Assembly: GCA_004369085.1 (NCBI GenBank)
Contig: ML210224.1
Span: 62,001-126,000 of the forward strand
Reading direction: 5' to 3'
Length of the DNA stretch: 64,000 nt
Origin: Coprinopsis marcescibilis
Taxonomy: Eukaryota > Basidiomycota > Agaricomycetes > Agaricales > Psathyrellaceae
Position 1 is the stretch's first letter. The number at the start of each line of letters is the position of its first letter. This document shows positions 21,581 through 33,451 of the stretch, piece after piece. The notes beneath the pieces were generated by a model that worked only from the letters and a program-made list of their open reading frames with translations, was not told the origin of the DNA and searched no databases. The translations under genes were made by a program, and so were the position numbers.

Positions 21581-24500
21581 TTAAGATAAGAGAGCGAGAA
21601 GCTTCTCGCTGCCGTCCCCAGACTTCTCAGCGATGCGTCCCTGTGCGTCCGAATCCAATTTCGCCCCCTTGACCATGTTCGCAAAGTGTTTGAATGCGTG
21701 TGGAGCGTCAATAGCGATATCGTCCAGGAATTCAGCGATGGGGAGGAAGCCTTCTTCGAACGCGGCTGCCGAGCAAAGCTGCTTGGATGACGCACGTTCG
21801 AAGAATGTTGCGACGAGATCGCTGTCCGCTGCCTTGGATTCCACCGCTTTGTTCACAACCTTGTCAACAAGAGTATGATGGAATTTAAGAGGCAGTGCAG
21901 TGAAGTAGACTTCGGCTTCGTCAATGTTGCGAACGGCGAAGAGTTCCTTGATATCTTCGTCAATCTTCTTTGCGGCTTCAGATGCACTCATTTCAGGGAC
22001 TGCCTTCTCTTCCTCTTCGCTACTGCTATCCGAGTCGGCCTGTTGCTCTGGAGTAGCATCGTTAGCATCGTCGGCTTTGGGAACTGTCCTAGGTTGGAGA
22101 ACAAGTTTCTTCCGTTCAACTGCAAGATATGTCAGGGAGATAGTCAACCAAGGAAACTGATAATACACACCATGCTTCTGTTGTTCGGGTTCGGCGCCTT
22201 GACTAAGCATCGAGAACATATTTGAGCTGGAGCTCGATCGGGAGATGGAATCCCTCTTGGTATCGACCTTGGCTTTGTTGGAGAAGACACTGCTTGGGCC
22301 GAAAGTCATTGGCTGGCCTTTGCTGATCTTTCCGAAATTGGAAAGGTCGCCAGCCTTCGAAACGGGTCGTGTGCTACCAGCGACAGCCCAACCGTCAGGT
22401 CCTTGCTCCATTTCGGTCCCACGTCTTTGTCCGCGGTTCGAACTGGTGCGGGACATATTGCTTTGCTTATTCAAAGCCTCTTTCTCCAGTGTGGCCTTCT
22501 CTTTCGCCGCCTAAAATTATGGGTGTAAACAAGTTGACATATTCATACAACTGAAGAACCCACAATTTCGTGAACTTGAGCGAGTGTTGTTGGGGCAGCA
22601 ACGGTGTTACGGGTAATCCATTTACGCAGTCGTAGCTCGATAACATCCTATTCGAAGTGTTAGACCAAGAGGGAGGACTCAGAAAGAACGAACGTACCTG
22701 GAGCATGAACTGCATACGCGAGCTGACATTAGGGCTCTTGGTTAGCTCCTTCATTCTCGAGAAGTAAATGTCCATGTGAGCATGTGCCTTGGGAGTGTCC
22801 AAAAGTCCGCCGACGGTGGTCAGGAGTTTGCACAAGCTCTCAATTTCCTCTTCTTCAGGATTTTCAACATTCCCGAGCAGCTTCTTGACACACTCGTGCA
22901 TGATACGCTCCGTAAGCATCTGGAGCTTGAAGAGTTCACCAATAAACTTGATAAGTCCTAGGCCTTGTCGCTTAGCCTTCTGTGCAGCGTAGTACTCGTC
23001 AGAGTATAATGCAATCTCATCCTCCTTCTTCGTCGAGTTTGCTGCTTTCACGGCTTCATCGGAAGCAGCTTTCACGGCGGCGGCGGCGGCAGTAGCCTCC
23101 TTTGCGACCCATCCGCGCTCAAAGTCCTCCTGGCATCGGTTAAGGAGATACTTGCGGAAAAGCTGACCACCAGCGATGGGTTTGCCCTCGTTGTTCTTGA
23201 TTCCGTCGTCCTGGACCAAGGGGCTAATTTGCTCCATCATCTTGCGGCAAAGTCGAGCGTACATCTCAGACCAAGTAGCTTCGTCTGTGGCCTTCTCGAA
23301 AACGAGGCGAATGACCTGGATGAGAGTGCGACCATCTTTCTCCTTCTCTGACTTGTTGGCCCAGGTGATGATCTGGTCGGAAATCGAGTCGAATTTCTCC
23401 ATGGTGAGTTTGTTGAGGAGACCCTTGACCTTGCGATCGACCATCTCTGGCGATTCGTGATCCATGGCGAGGGACTTGCGATCCCATCGGTTCTCTGACA
23501 CTTGCAGTGGTGCAACGGGCTCGAGCATGTTTTGTTGAGCAGAGGCGTTACGATCGTATTGGCCGCCTCTGCCACCATCGGCGGGGGGCCGTTTCTCGCC
23601 GCGTTTGCTTCTGGTGCGCTCGCGAATCTGACCGCCTTGGCTGGCAGTTCGTTGCATAGCTGCTGGACGACCGCCGACAAATGGAATACCTCCAGGTCCA
23701 CCAACAGAAGCGGAACGATTGCCTGCACTTGAAATTGCAAAACGATCTTCGCTTGACATCCGATGTCCACCAGGAGTCGTGAAATTGCCCATGCTAAACC
23801 CACCCCCAGATTTGCCAAGTTGAGAAGGGGTGCCGAAAGGTACGGAAGATTGTCGTGACGGCGCGGCGTTGCGACGGCTGTTCGACCCGCCTCGAGCCAT
23901 CGCTAACGCAGATGGGTCAATGGGTTCGAGGCCAATGGCATCGAGAGGAGGAAGATTTGGAGGCTTCTCCTTGCAAACCTCCTTGAATTGAAGGAGGAAG
24001 TCTCGGTCGTACCTGCAATAAATCAGCAAAGGTTCACTGGGAATAAAATCACTCGTACCTGAATCGACCGGGCTTCGCATTCTCATTAAGCTCCGGCTTG
24101 GGGCTTTGAATACCCTCTGGATATTTGACGCTGTTGAGCGATTCGAGGCTTCGGGCAGTTGAAAGAGCTGAGGCGACGGGGGTATTCTTGGCGATTTGGA
24201 TATTGAGGTTTGCCGGCCGCTTTTTGCCAAGGTCTGCGGTGTTGGAGGTTGTGGTGGTGATAGACAAAGGTTCTTTCACCATTTCTTTCGCCTCCTTGGA
24301 TGCGCCGGGTTCCAACACCCTGGACGCGCCAGGTTCCAAAATCTCTCCCTCTTCGGGTGCTGAGTTCAAGGTCTTCTGCCTGGAGAGCTCGATTTCAGCC
24401 GCCTTTGATTCATCTTCTTTGCGCTTTTTCTCTTCTTTGTCCTTCCGTTGGTCCTCGAGCTCCTTTGCTTTGAGTGCCTCTTCCTCTTCCTTCTTGCGTT

Positions 24501-26349
24501 CTTCTTCCTTGCGCAAGCGTTCTTCCTCTGCAGCCTTTCTGGCAGCAGCAGCTTCCTCTTCCTCCTTAAGCTTGCGTTCTTCCTCCTCCTTCCTCTGGAT
24601 CTCCTTCAACTCTGCCTCCTTCTTGGCTCGTTCCTCTTGCTCCAGCTTCAACCGAGCCTCTTCTTCCTTCCGCAGTCGCTCATTCTCATTCTCCTCCGCC
24701 TCGCGATTGATGCGCTCCTGCTCCTTTCTTTCGGCATCTTCCTTTGCTTTTCGCGCAGCATCTTCCTTATCCTTCTTCGCCTTCTCTTCCGCCGCCTTGG
24801 CTCGTTGTTTCTCCCTTTCCTTGTTTTCTTCTTCTGCAAGCCGCTTCTGTCGCTGTTCCTCGCTCTCTATGCGAATGCTAGAGCGTTTGGGTGTACCAGG
24901 ACTGCTCCCACGGTAAGGGGACGACTGCCCCGATGGAGCTGGAACCGGAGTAGAGGACGTGGTGGGCTTTGTGAGGGATTCGAGAGCAACCTCTTTGCCC
25001 TCTGGGTTCTTCAGTATGATTTTACTAGTGGGCCGTTGCTGAGGTACGAATGCACTGGAACCGGCATTCAAACGGGTAGAAGGAGTTGGTGGCGGTGAAG
25101 AGATATTTCCCATATTGCTGTTAGCATGAGACAAAGGGGGCGGGGGATGAGGAGGATGGAGAGGATTTGGCGTGGCATTAGACAGAGTGGGGGTAGAAGG
25201 TTGGAGGTTTCGTGGAGGGTTGTGTGGGGAAATGGGGTGCGGCGGCATATGAGGCGGCGGCATATGCGGGGGATGGGGATGTGCCGATGGGGGCATACCA
25301 GGGGGGACATAGCCCCATCCACCGTACGGCGAGTATTCCTGGCCATACTGCGAGAAATTCAGCATGAGAAAGGGAGAAAATATTGGGATGTAAAACTTAC
25401 GTAGTATGAAGGATTCCACATCATCTGCGGAGGCATGTGCGGTTGACCGGGTGGTCCTTGAGGCGCTGCAGGTGGTCCAGGTTGTGCAACATGAGGAGGA
25501 CCGAGCCGTGGACTGGGCATCCCTGTGGACGGGGGGCCGTTAGGAGGGGCCGGTGGCCGCGGGGCAGAGCCATTTGGCATCGGCATTGAACGCGTATATA
25601 CTGGCGATCGCGAGGGACCGCTGTTAGGACCCGCGTTTTGTGGTTGAGATCTACCAGGTACGAATGTCTGGAAGTGAGGGGAGAACTGAGACCCCTGCGA
25701 AGATGGGGTTTGAGGTTGATTTTGAGAAGGCAAGGGGGCATTGCGCAAGGATGGGGACTGGGTTTCGGAAGGCGATGGAGCGGAATTTGACGAGCTCTGG
25801 AACATCTTCAGGATGTCCTTTTTATCGGGCTTGGCTGGGGCTGTCGATGTGGGTGTCGATGTAGATGTCGACCCCGATGTAGATGCAGTTGAAACTGAAG
25901 GGCGAGATGACCCTAACTGTTTCCCATTACTGTTAGAGGCTGGCACGGTCCCAAAGGATTTCACGATAGCATCCTTGATTGTGGGAGCTGCAGCGGGAGA
26001 AGAGGATATTGATGCCGAAGCGTCATCTATTGAGCCAAAGGTGACTGGAGAGCCTTTTAAAAGATGATATTTAGCTTGAGTGTCAGGTAGTAAAGAGGAG
26101 TATAAACTCACCGGCTTTCGCGGCTGCAGCCCCTACGTTATTGCGAGGAATGCTGACACCATCCTTGATAGGGATAGCTTGGCCAAGGGCACTTGGTCGT
26201 CTGGAGTGTGTTAAATGAGGTTGGGGTTGGGCGGGTAGAGCGGGTGACTGTGAGCGAGGAGATGGCGCCGATGTCTGTGGAGGGCCCTTTGACCAGGCTG
26301 ACTTTGCTGGAAGCGTCTTGTTCGTTGATGTCGTTGACGATTTGCTCAT
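21581..26349 (-). CDS. Eukaryotic translation initiation factor 4 gamma (eIF4G)
   Basis: Scaffold of the cap-binding complex eIF4F, joining eIF4E, eIF4A and the 43S complex. ATG at 26349 (MSKSSTTSTNKT). The N-terminal part is disordered and rich in Pro, Ser and Gln. A Lys/Glu-rich segment of about 165 residues follows (24373..24867). Next comes a perfect eIF4E-binding motif YDRDFLL (YxxxxL-phi), created at a splice junction near 24,010-24,060. The MIF4G HEAT domain follows (LNKLTMEKFDSISDQIITWA, IRLVFEKATDEATWSEMYA, GLGLIKFIGELFKLQMLTER). The C-terminal MA3 domain spans roughly 21,600-21,980 (KKIDEDIKELF, FHHTLVDKVVNKAVE). Several introns, all GT-AG. Fungal eIF4Gs vary in whether they keep the MA3 domain; here it is present. 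Confidence 0.95.
24373..24867 (-). repeat. Lys/Glu/Arg low-complexity helix in eIF4G
   Basis: About 165 consecutive residues made almost wholly of Glu, Lys, Arg, Ala and Gln, with alternating runs of three to four like charges, consistent with a single alpha helix or coiled coil. On the opposite strand this composition creates long Ser/Leu/Phe-rich spurious ORFs. Confidence 0.85.
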
Positions 26350-27293
26350 TCTGTGTCGATATCGAGAAGCAAAAGCCGGTAAACGATGAGATTAAGAAGA
26401 AAAAGAGAAAAATGAGGAGAAACTGACGAATTTTGGCTGCCAAAAGCTGGTTGCAGAAGTAAATGTTTCTTGCTGGCTTTTTTTTCTGAGTAGAGATTTA
26501 ATCGCGTGTTGGTCGGTCGTCAAAAGTGACCTGCCAGCAGGCAAAAAAGCAGCTGGAATCGGTGGATAAGGTCTAAAAAGAAAGCAACGGACGCTGTGAG
26601 GGAGCGATCCGGCGAGAGGAAAAGACTGTCCTAAGGAAAGCCAGGCGACGACCACAACACCACTGTTCGAACAATTTTTTCCCACGCAAGTTCCCGGCTG
26701 CTCGATGCCCCACAACAATTACACAATCTCGCTTGAGTCTTATTACGCTCCCTCAGCAGTATTTTATATCGATTCTTGCTATATTCCAACTAGTTATTAC
26801 CGATATTGGCAAGGCTCTCTGATAGTGCTGGCTTATAGCAGCTTATAGCGTTCTTTCGGAGCCGCGATGGCGGTACTTAACAGACTCGACGATATCCCCA
26901 TCAACCGCTCACACGGCTGACAACTCGACTCTCCATTCCAGCTCACAACCCAATGTCCAACCTGTACATACATAGCAACTCAAACATGTAGTGATTCTGC
27001 TTTTGAGACTGGGGCGAATATGCAGCCGACCGTCGACATCTGTATTGGTCCAAAACCCCAGCATCATGATTCAACTGGCCGGATGACACCCGAAACGATC
27101 ATGTCCTCCTGATGCCTTTCATACACATCTGCATGCTCCCCAGTGTACTTGTCCTGAACTCGGTGGAGAAGCACCACGAGTCAATTGCGATGTATGACTC
27201 GGGGGAACTAAGTGTGTATTATAATGAAGCAGATTATAAGGCAAAGAACTACCTGAGCAGCGACCAGTTCAACGCCCAAGGGCCAATATACGT
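26350..27293. other. Intergenic, no gene seen
   Basis: 5' flank of eIF4G (minus strand), with a pyrimidine-rich leader on the coding strand at 26,390-26,760, then the 3' flank of the ATPase gene. A short plus-strand ORF at 27112..27342 overlaps the ATPase C-terminus antisense and is not credible. Confidence 0.45.
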
Positions 27294-29903
27294 TCAATCG
27301 TCATCGTCCGAGACATCGTCGCTTTCTCGGAGGGTAGCATAGTAGCTTCCTCCCCCCTTATCAACAGACAGCCGGATCATATCGCCTTTATCGACGTCCT
27401 TGAACTGCACAAACACTCAGCTCTGCGTTTCTATGACAGAAGGAGACTCGAACTCACTGTAAGCTCCCTTGTTCGATGCAAACTTTCAATTTCGTCAATA
27501 CGATCTCGGACGTTCGCCAAAAGCTCCTCAAACCCATCTTCTCCGACAACCTCGATGGCCGCCTGGAGGGTCAGCATGGAATCAGGCCGGACGTCGTGGT
27601 CGATCTAAATAGCTTTCAGAAAAGAAAAATCAAATTTTGACGTCGGATCGAGCCCTTACATCAATTGCAATGATATTTGCGCGATCCAAGTCTAAAAAAG
27701 ACTCAGAAATTTTGAACTTGAAACACAGATAGAGATCCTTACCTTCCATGAAATCTGCTCGAGTCATGATCTGGCGACAACGGTACTGTGAACGATGGAA
27801 ATCAGTACCTCTGGTTACACTTTCAACAGAATCACCAACGTATGAGATCGCAGGCAGTGGGAGATCCTCGAGGGTATCTGGATCAAGTTCACCCTTTCTA
27901 ATTGCTTCTTCTCGTTCCTTGACTTGCTCCTTGCGAAGGTTCACGAACTCTTGAAGCAAGAGCCAGGAGCAGGAGCTCCATTTTTGCTATTGCAGACATG
28001 GTTAGGAAACTCAAAGATGCCAAAGTTTAATTGATGCAATCCTACCTCGTCCATGACATCGTCGTCGCAGTCGGGGATCAGACCTATGTAGCCCAATTAG
28101 AAGTAATAAATCCAAGAAGTGGAACACATGCCAATTCGACTCAGTAACCAGCCTTTCTCTACTGCAAGAAGGTGCTTTGCCATGCCCAGCATATCCCTAG
28201 ATTTTGTGACCTAGGTAGGTCGACAGTCAAGGAATGCATCGAATGACCAGTGGGAACCTTTCAACAAACCTTGTTCAAGAAGCTCAGACGCCCACCAACT
28301 AGATCAAGCACTTGACTGAATTCTTCAGGAGATGCGGGCGTCCGTTTACTCTTGTATCGCATGCGCATGGCCGCTTGTAAAGCATCTGCTCGATTGAGAT
28401 CCGAGACGTTCAGGACATGCATCCTGCTGCCAGGTTTGCCTGTTGAGACCAGGTTAGTAAGATAATTCGGGCCATGAATACCTAAGGTACTTACGCATGA
28501 CGTGGAACGGCCAGAAATCGTCTCTGTTTCGAAAGGTGAGGACTGGAAGGAGACAGCGACAGCAATCGGACGCACGAGCTGAATACGACAGTAATGATGC
28601 CTATGTGGTAGGATTATCAGCAACCACGAGGATTTCGAAAGGACGGAAGTCTAACCACTGGCGGCCCATGATTCTGCTTTCTGCTGCAATTGTAGGATGA
28701 AGTTCCTGCCTTCATCATCGTTTTGAAAGAAATGAACGTTGTTAATAATGAGAACGAATGGCTTTCCACGACGTCTCGCGCATTTCAGCGCGACTTTCTC
28801 GAGTTTGTTCAGAGCTGATGTTTAGGTTAGGAATTGCCGAGAGGTAGCCTGGGACAGAAAGTGCTCTAATTAACGCACCTCTTTCTATATCCAAAGGAGC
28901 ACCACCCTCTCTGGGGTCCCGACGCTGGAACAGCCCGGTCTGCGTGTCCTCGTTGAATTCGTAGTTCAAGGCTTTTCCGAGCCTCAGTCTAAAGACCTCA
29001 AGGTCAGGATGTGCCTCGCACATCGAGATACCGTCGGCTTGGATGGCAGCCATTGAATCGAATATCATGGTCCCTTTCCCAGAACCCTGTGAACGGTCAA
29101 CCCCTGTTCGTACTTACCCATACTGAAGCGCTCACCTTGGGACCTAGAAGCATAAAGTAATGGCCTGCCTCCTCTCCTTGCACAATGAGGTCAATGAGAT
29201 CTTGCTCTTTGCGGCGTAGGTTCTCCGTCCAAGGCTCTTCAAGTTCAAATGCCGGATCATCGACGTCCTTCACGACGTGTTTAGATGTGATGGTATGCTC
29301 CTTGGAGAGCTCCAGGGCTGGGTCATAGCCAGGCTTGAACGCATCCTCAATCTTGAAGGAACGACAATACGCGTAAGTTCACCACCGGAACATCACACAG
29401 CGCGTCTCGTACCTTGTTGAGAACATTCTGTTTGTACCATTTCATGTACACGATACCACCAAAGAAAACTGGGGAGAAAGGTCAACGTCAACGAACAAGA
29501 CACTCTACGGGCGAGAAGTAGACATACCGGCGCTCAAGCCAATGCAGGTTGTTAAGATGGCATCGAGAACTGGCGAATTCGTGAACGAAAACCCTGACTG
29601 GCCACCCCCTCGGCCACCACCCGGGGGATTATAGGGCACACTCATTGCTGATGTTCCTTCGTGCGCTTCATGTCGAGCACCAGGGGGTGTGGGAATGGGC
29701 GACGTGGAACTCTGCACGCTTGGGCTGGGCCTAGGTGTTGTTGACTTCTTTGGAGCTGACGGCTGGTGCTTGTGCTGGTGACCGTGACCATGTTGGTTTG
29801 GTGGCGTCGTGTAGCGCCTTCGACCTCCAGAAGCCTGCAACACCACAGAGAATCTTAGACGCCTGGCTGCCAGACCCAGTTGAATGGGAGGATAGGAGGA
29901 CAT
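27294..29903 (-). CDS. Mitochondrial P-loop (AAA-like) ATPase with membrane anchor
   Basis: ATG at 29903. The N-terminus is rich in Arg and Ser without acids (AARRLRFSVVLQASGGRRRY) and looks like a mitochondrial presequence. A Pro/Ser/His-rich linker follows, then a hydrophobic segment split by an intron (LDAILTTCIGLSAG plus VFFGGIVYM), likely one membrane span. The nucleotide-binding domain has a Walker A GPKGSGKGT and a Walker B-like strand FVLIINNVHFF, where Asn stands in the usual acidic position. The C-terminal half is helical (SPEEFSQVLDLVGGRLSFLN, RDMLGMAKHLL) and resembles the winged-helix end of fungal AAA proteins of this type. It ends in an acidic tail with a TGA at 27294. Exact role unknown; a matrix or inner-membrane function is inferred. 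Confidence 0.8.
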
Positions 29904-30465
29904 AGGGTGAAAAGAATGACGATCAGGTTAAACGTGTTCCTCCGGCGCTCACTTGAAGCTTGCCATCAACCAATCATCAAAATATTCATGACATGTCTGC
30001 TCACAAGTATTTCATTCAGAACACAATTCAAGGATTGCATTGCAGTGCAGATAAACAAGCGCCTTGCTTTTGTTACGGACGAATTATACCTCGAGCGCTC
30101 AGTTACTTTAGCCATCAGACAATCCAAACAGAAGAGCAGTGGGCAAGGGCGAGGGTCTGAATTCGACCACTGGAATCATCGCCTGTCGTTGTTTTTGTAA
30201 CCTCGAGAGGTAAGTATGGCTACGGATAACCATGTACAGTAAATGAGCAGAGAGACGGTACAATTTGCGACGATACAATATAAGAGAAGCTGGGAAGAAA
30301 TCCATGGGGAGATACTCGGGTTAAGCTAGTATGATATACATTAATGGCAGGGAGGAAGATGAAAGGGAAAGGGAAAGAAAAAATCCAAGTTGTCACAAAG
30401 GCGACATACTGTTATTTATCGTCTAAAAAGGCGATGCGCAGGGATGTATCCCTGGCTGGGCATTT
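29904..30465. other. Intergenic, no gene seen
   Basis: 562 bp: upstream of the ATPase gene and downstream of the Nab2-like gene, both on the minus strand. Only short, unrelated frames. Confidence 0.5.
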
Positions 30466-32539
30466 CTAAGCTGCCAGTGCCACTTGGTTCGTGTCAGCGT
30501 TCTTCTTGCCGTTGGCGGCAGCGTCTTTCATGGCCTTTTCCATCTCCAACTTCTTCTCCTCAATCTCTTTCATCTGTTTCTCCAGCTTCTCCTTGGTAGA
30601 TGATGCGGTGTTATTGAATGTGACGCTCCTGTGGTGGCTTGAACCAGCCATCGAACCGGTTTCAGGAGTGGAGATTTTGGCCATCCCGCCCGAGGTCGAC
30701 AATCCACGGTGAAATGTTGATGGCAAAACTCGACCAGGAGGGTGCTGGAACGTGCAATTCGAACGAGTGCACGCCGTTCCAAAACGGCATGGTTGTCGCG
30801 GTGGGTGCGTGAAGCTGCAGCCCGGTCGTGTGCAGGCCAGCCCGAATCTGCATGGCACCCCGGGCGTTGGTGCTGGTCGTGGTGAAGGAGCAGTGGGGTT
30901 GGGGATAGTGGATTCCGCTGATCGAAGGCTTAAGTTATTCATCCAAGATAGAGTGGGGAAAGTCTTACCATTAGGGTTCAGTACAGCAGGACTGACGTGA
31001 GCTTGGGTGCAATCTTTATCTTGACAGTCTTTGCCCTTTTCGCAAGGCTCGTTGCTCAGAACAATTCCACTTTCTGCGGTCGCTACAGGTGACGGATGCG
31101 AATATCGGCATTGTGAATTTGTGCACTTTGTACCGAATTTGCAAAGGGTCGGTGACTGTGGCCGTTCTGGAAGGGCATAAGTTCCTGTTGCAGTGACAAC
31201 CTCTGTTGTGACCGGGCTCGATGTCGGTGGGGTAGGTGATACAGGAGTAGGAGCAACAATTACTGGAGCGTCGGGTCGGTCTTGGATATGATTTATTGGC
31301 TGCATGGGTGCATTCCCCTGACCTCGGCCAGGGCCGCCCCTCCCTCTTCCAGTTCCACGTCCTCGATTATTGATTCCTCCTGGTGGACCTTGTCCAGGGA
31401 ATCCGTTATTGTGCATCATTCCCATGTCGCCGGGCATGCCATTTTGCATTGGAAATCCAGGTTGGTTATATTGACCACCATTCTGATTTAGCATAGTCGC
31501 CATTTGAGCCATCATAGCCATCTGGCTCATCATCATATCCTGCAGCATTAGGGGATTGACCATGTTCGCCGCCATATTCATGTCCATCCCTGGGGGGAGC
31601 GCAGGGAAACCAGGAGGAATCATCATTCCAGGATCCGGAGCGCCAGCAGTCACACTGTCGATCCTCCGCTGGACCTCATCCCTCGGGTTTCCGTTAGTGC
31701 GATTGGGACCCATCCTGTCCAACAAGCTTTTCGGAGCGGAAGAACCGTCTTTCTGCATAGCTCTGGGGCCTGTTGGGAGGTCCATACGTCTGGACTTGTT
31801 GGGATGGCTGGGGGAAGGCGAACGAGCAGACGCTGATCGCTTTTGAGCGGAGTTGGATGGGGAAGGCAGAACTTGGGAAATGGTTTGCTGGTAAACGCCA
31901 TTTCGCGCAGGTTGCCGCCGTGATGACGATTCACCAGAATGGGGTGGAACTTCTTTCGATGGACCGGCATTGCTGTCGACTTCGGGCTCTGCGACGGGTG
32001 CTGGAGCCACTTCGGGGCCTGATGCACCCTTTGCTGCCTCTTCAAACAACCAAGAGATAAAGCTTGAGTCTGTGACAGAATTGGTCAGTCCCGCGCTTGT
32101 TGTCAGAAAGTCAAAGAGGCACACCGATATCCGAGGAAATTACTGAATGAATGATGGTGTAAGAACGCGAAATAAAGCCTAAAAAAACTAAACGACGCAC
32201 AATCTTCCAGTTCTGTCGTTATTTGAGCTAGCGAACGATTCGTCAGTTCATTTTCAATCCTTGTCGGCGGTTGGACCTACCAGCAGTCTTGTTGTTTATG
32301 ACCATGATTGTAATGTATTCCGCCATTACTGAATCTGGGAAAGATCGTCAGGTTGACCCGGTATGTATCTTCGGCGTGTACTCACCAGGTTCGGTACTGT
32401 ATCCGCGGTTGACAAGTTCATCTTGAATTGCTTGCTAAAAGTGTGCAAAACGAGTCAGATTTGGAGCGAAGAGCATGAGAGCATTACGCACCTGGAACAC
32501 AGCAGCACGTTCCGTCCCTATTGTTAGTTCAAATGGCAT
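30466..32539 (-). CDS. Nab2/ZC3H14-like poly(A)-RNA-binding CCCH zinc-finger protein
   Basis: The short first exon starts at an ATG at 32539 (MPFELTIGTERAAVFQ), followed by small exons giving AIQDELVNRGYSTEP and an MVINNKTA block. Together these form the N-terminal PWI-like helical domain that in Nab2 contacts the nuclear-pore protein Mlp1. A long Gly/Met/Gln-rich middle includes an RGxGRGRGG (RGG-type) stretch near 31,330. At the C-terminus are four tandem fingers of the Nab2 spacing C-x5-C-x4-C-x3-H (CKFGTKCTNSQCRYSH; CEKGKDCQDKDCTQAH; CRFGLACTRPGCSFTH; CRFGTACTRSNCTFQH). An intron splits the second and third. A Lys/Glu coiled tail closes the protein. Expected role: poly(A)-tail length control and mRNA export. 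Confidence 0.87.
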
Positions 32540-33196
32540 ATCTAGGTTATGATATGGGGGTTTAACGTTGAAGTAGACGGTGACAGACAGCAACGATGAG
32601 AGGTTGGCCCTCACAGATTTAGATCTCCGCTTGAAAAGACAACTGTGTCCAAGTCATGTGACCTTATACCTTCGTCTTCCTGAAAGTTTCTGTCATCAGT
32701 GAAAGGCTCGAGTCTCGAGTCTCCCTCATGCACATTGCACTGGGACTCGGGAATCTCCTGGAGACATAGTCTTTCTCTGCGTTATCTGGCCGATAATTTG
32801 AGCACGCTATTGGCTAGTTCAAGAGACCTTCATTTCTCCATATTGCTGGCTGTGGTGGCTTTGACTCGTACGCCGGCTGCTGTTAATCTTCCCACAGCAT
32901 TTTCGCCTCCTTCTCAACTCCTCTCGCGACTTACGGACATTAAGCTTCAAATTGAAGGTCGCCTGTGACCAGTCGACTAGCGTGACTCACCAATGCTGTC
33001 GTTGATGGCTCAGGAAAACGACTGCCTCGCACACCTTGGTCGTATACGTACATGGAGGAGAGATTCGAGATTCGATGATGCTCTGTATCCGTGAGTCACT
33101 AAATACCAGGCAGTTAACGACGCAATCCAAGTTCATTCAACGGGCTGTCTATCTACAACACCCAAAACACACCCTAGATGGACAACATCGCATTCT

Positions 33197-33221
33197 CCCG
33201 AGTCCAAGACCTGGACTCGGG
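33197..33221. repeat. Perfect 10 bp hairpin, 5 nt loop
   Basis: CCCGAGTCCA and TGGACTCGGG are exact reverse complements separated by AGACC. The arm contains the GACTCGGG core that recurs through this island. Neither a T-run nor a gene end is adjacent, so it is not an obvious terminator. Confidence 0.8.
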
Positions 33222-33438
33222 TGAGCCATGAATTATGCCGTACAAATTTGACTCCTCGTCATCCCATCGTAGGTGAACAATAATCAATGAGGTATACGTA
33301 TGCTAAACTTGTAGCTACTTGTCACTACAGTATCATTATCAACTTAGCATGGAGCTGTGATTCTGAGTCACGGATGCATGTAAAGTGGACTATTTTAAAG
33401 GGGATAGCGGAAATACCGTCATACATAGGTATGCAAGC

Positions 33439-33451
33439 GTTCCCGAGTCAA
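33439..33451 (-). repeat. 13-mer TTGACTCGGGAAC, copy 1
   Basis: Exact copy on the minus strand. One of four identical copies between 33.4 and 44.2 kb. Confidence 0.7.

Noticed and set aside
24125..25098. Long plus-strand ORFs rich in Ser, Leu and Phe
   Set aside because: They are the antisense shadow of the Lys/Glu-rich part of eIF4G; composition follows directly from complementary codons.
27112..27342. Plus-strand ORF of 76 codons
   Set aside because: Antisense to the acidic C-terminus of the ATPase gene; Ser-rich shadow of Asp/Glu codons.
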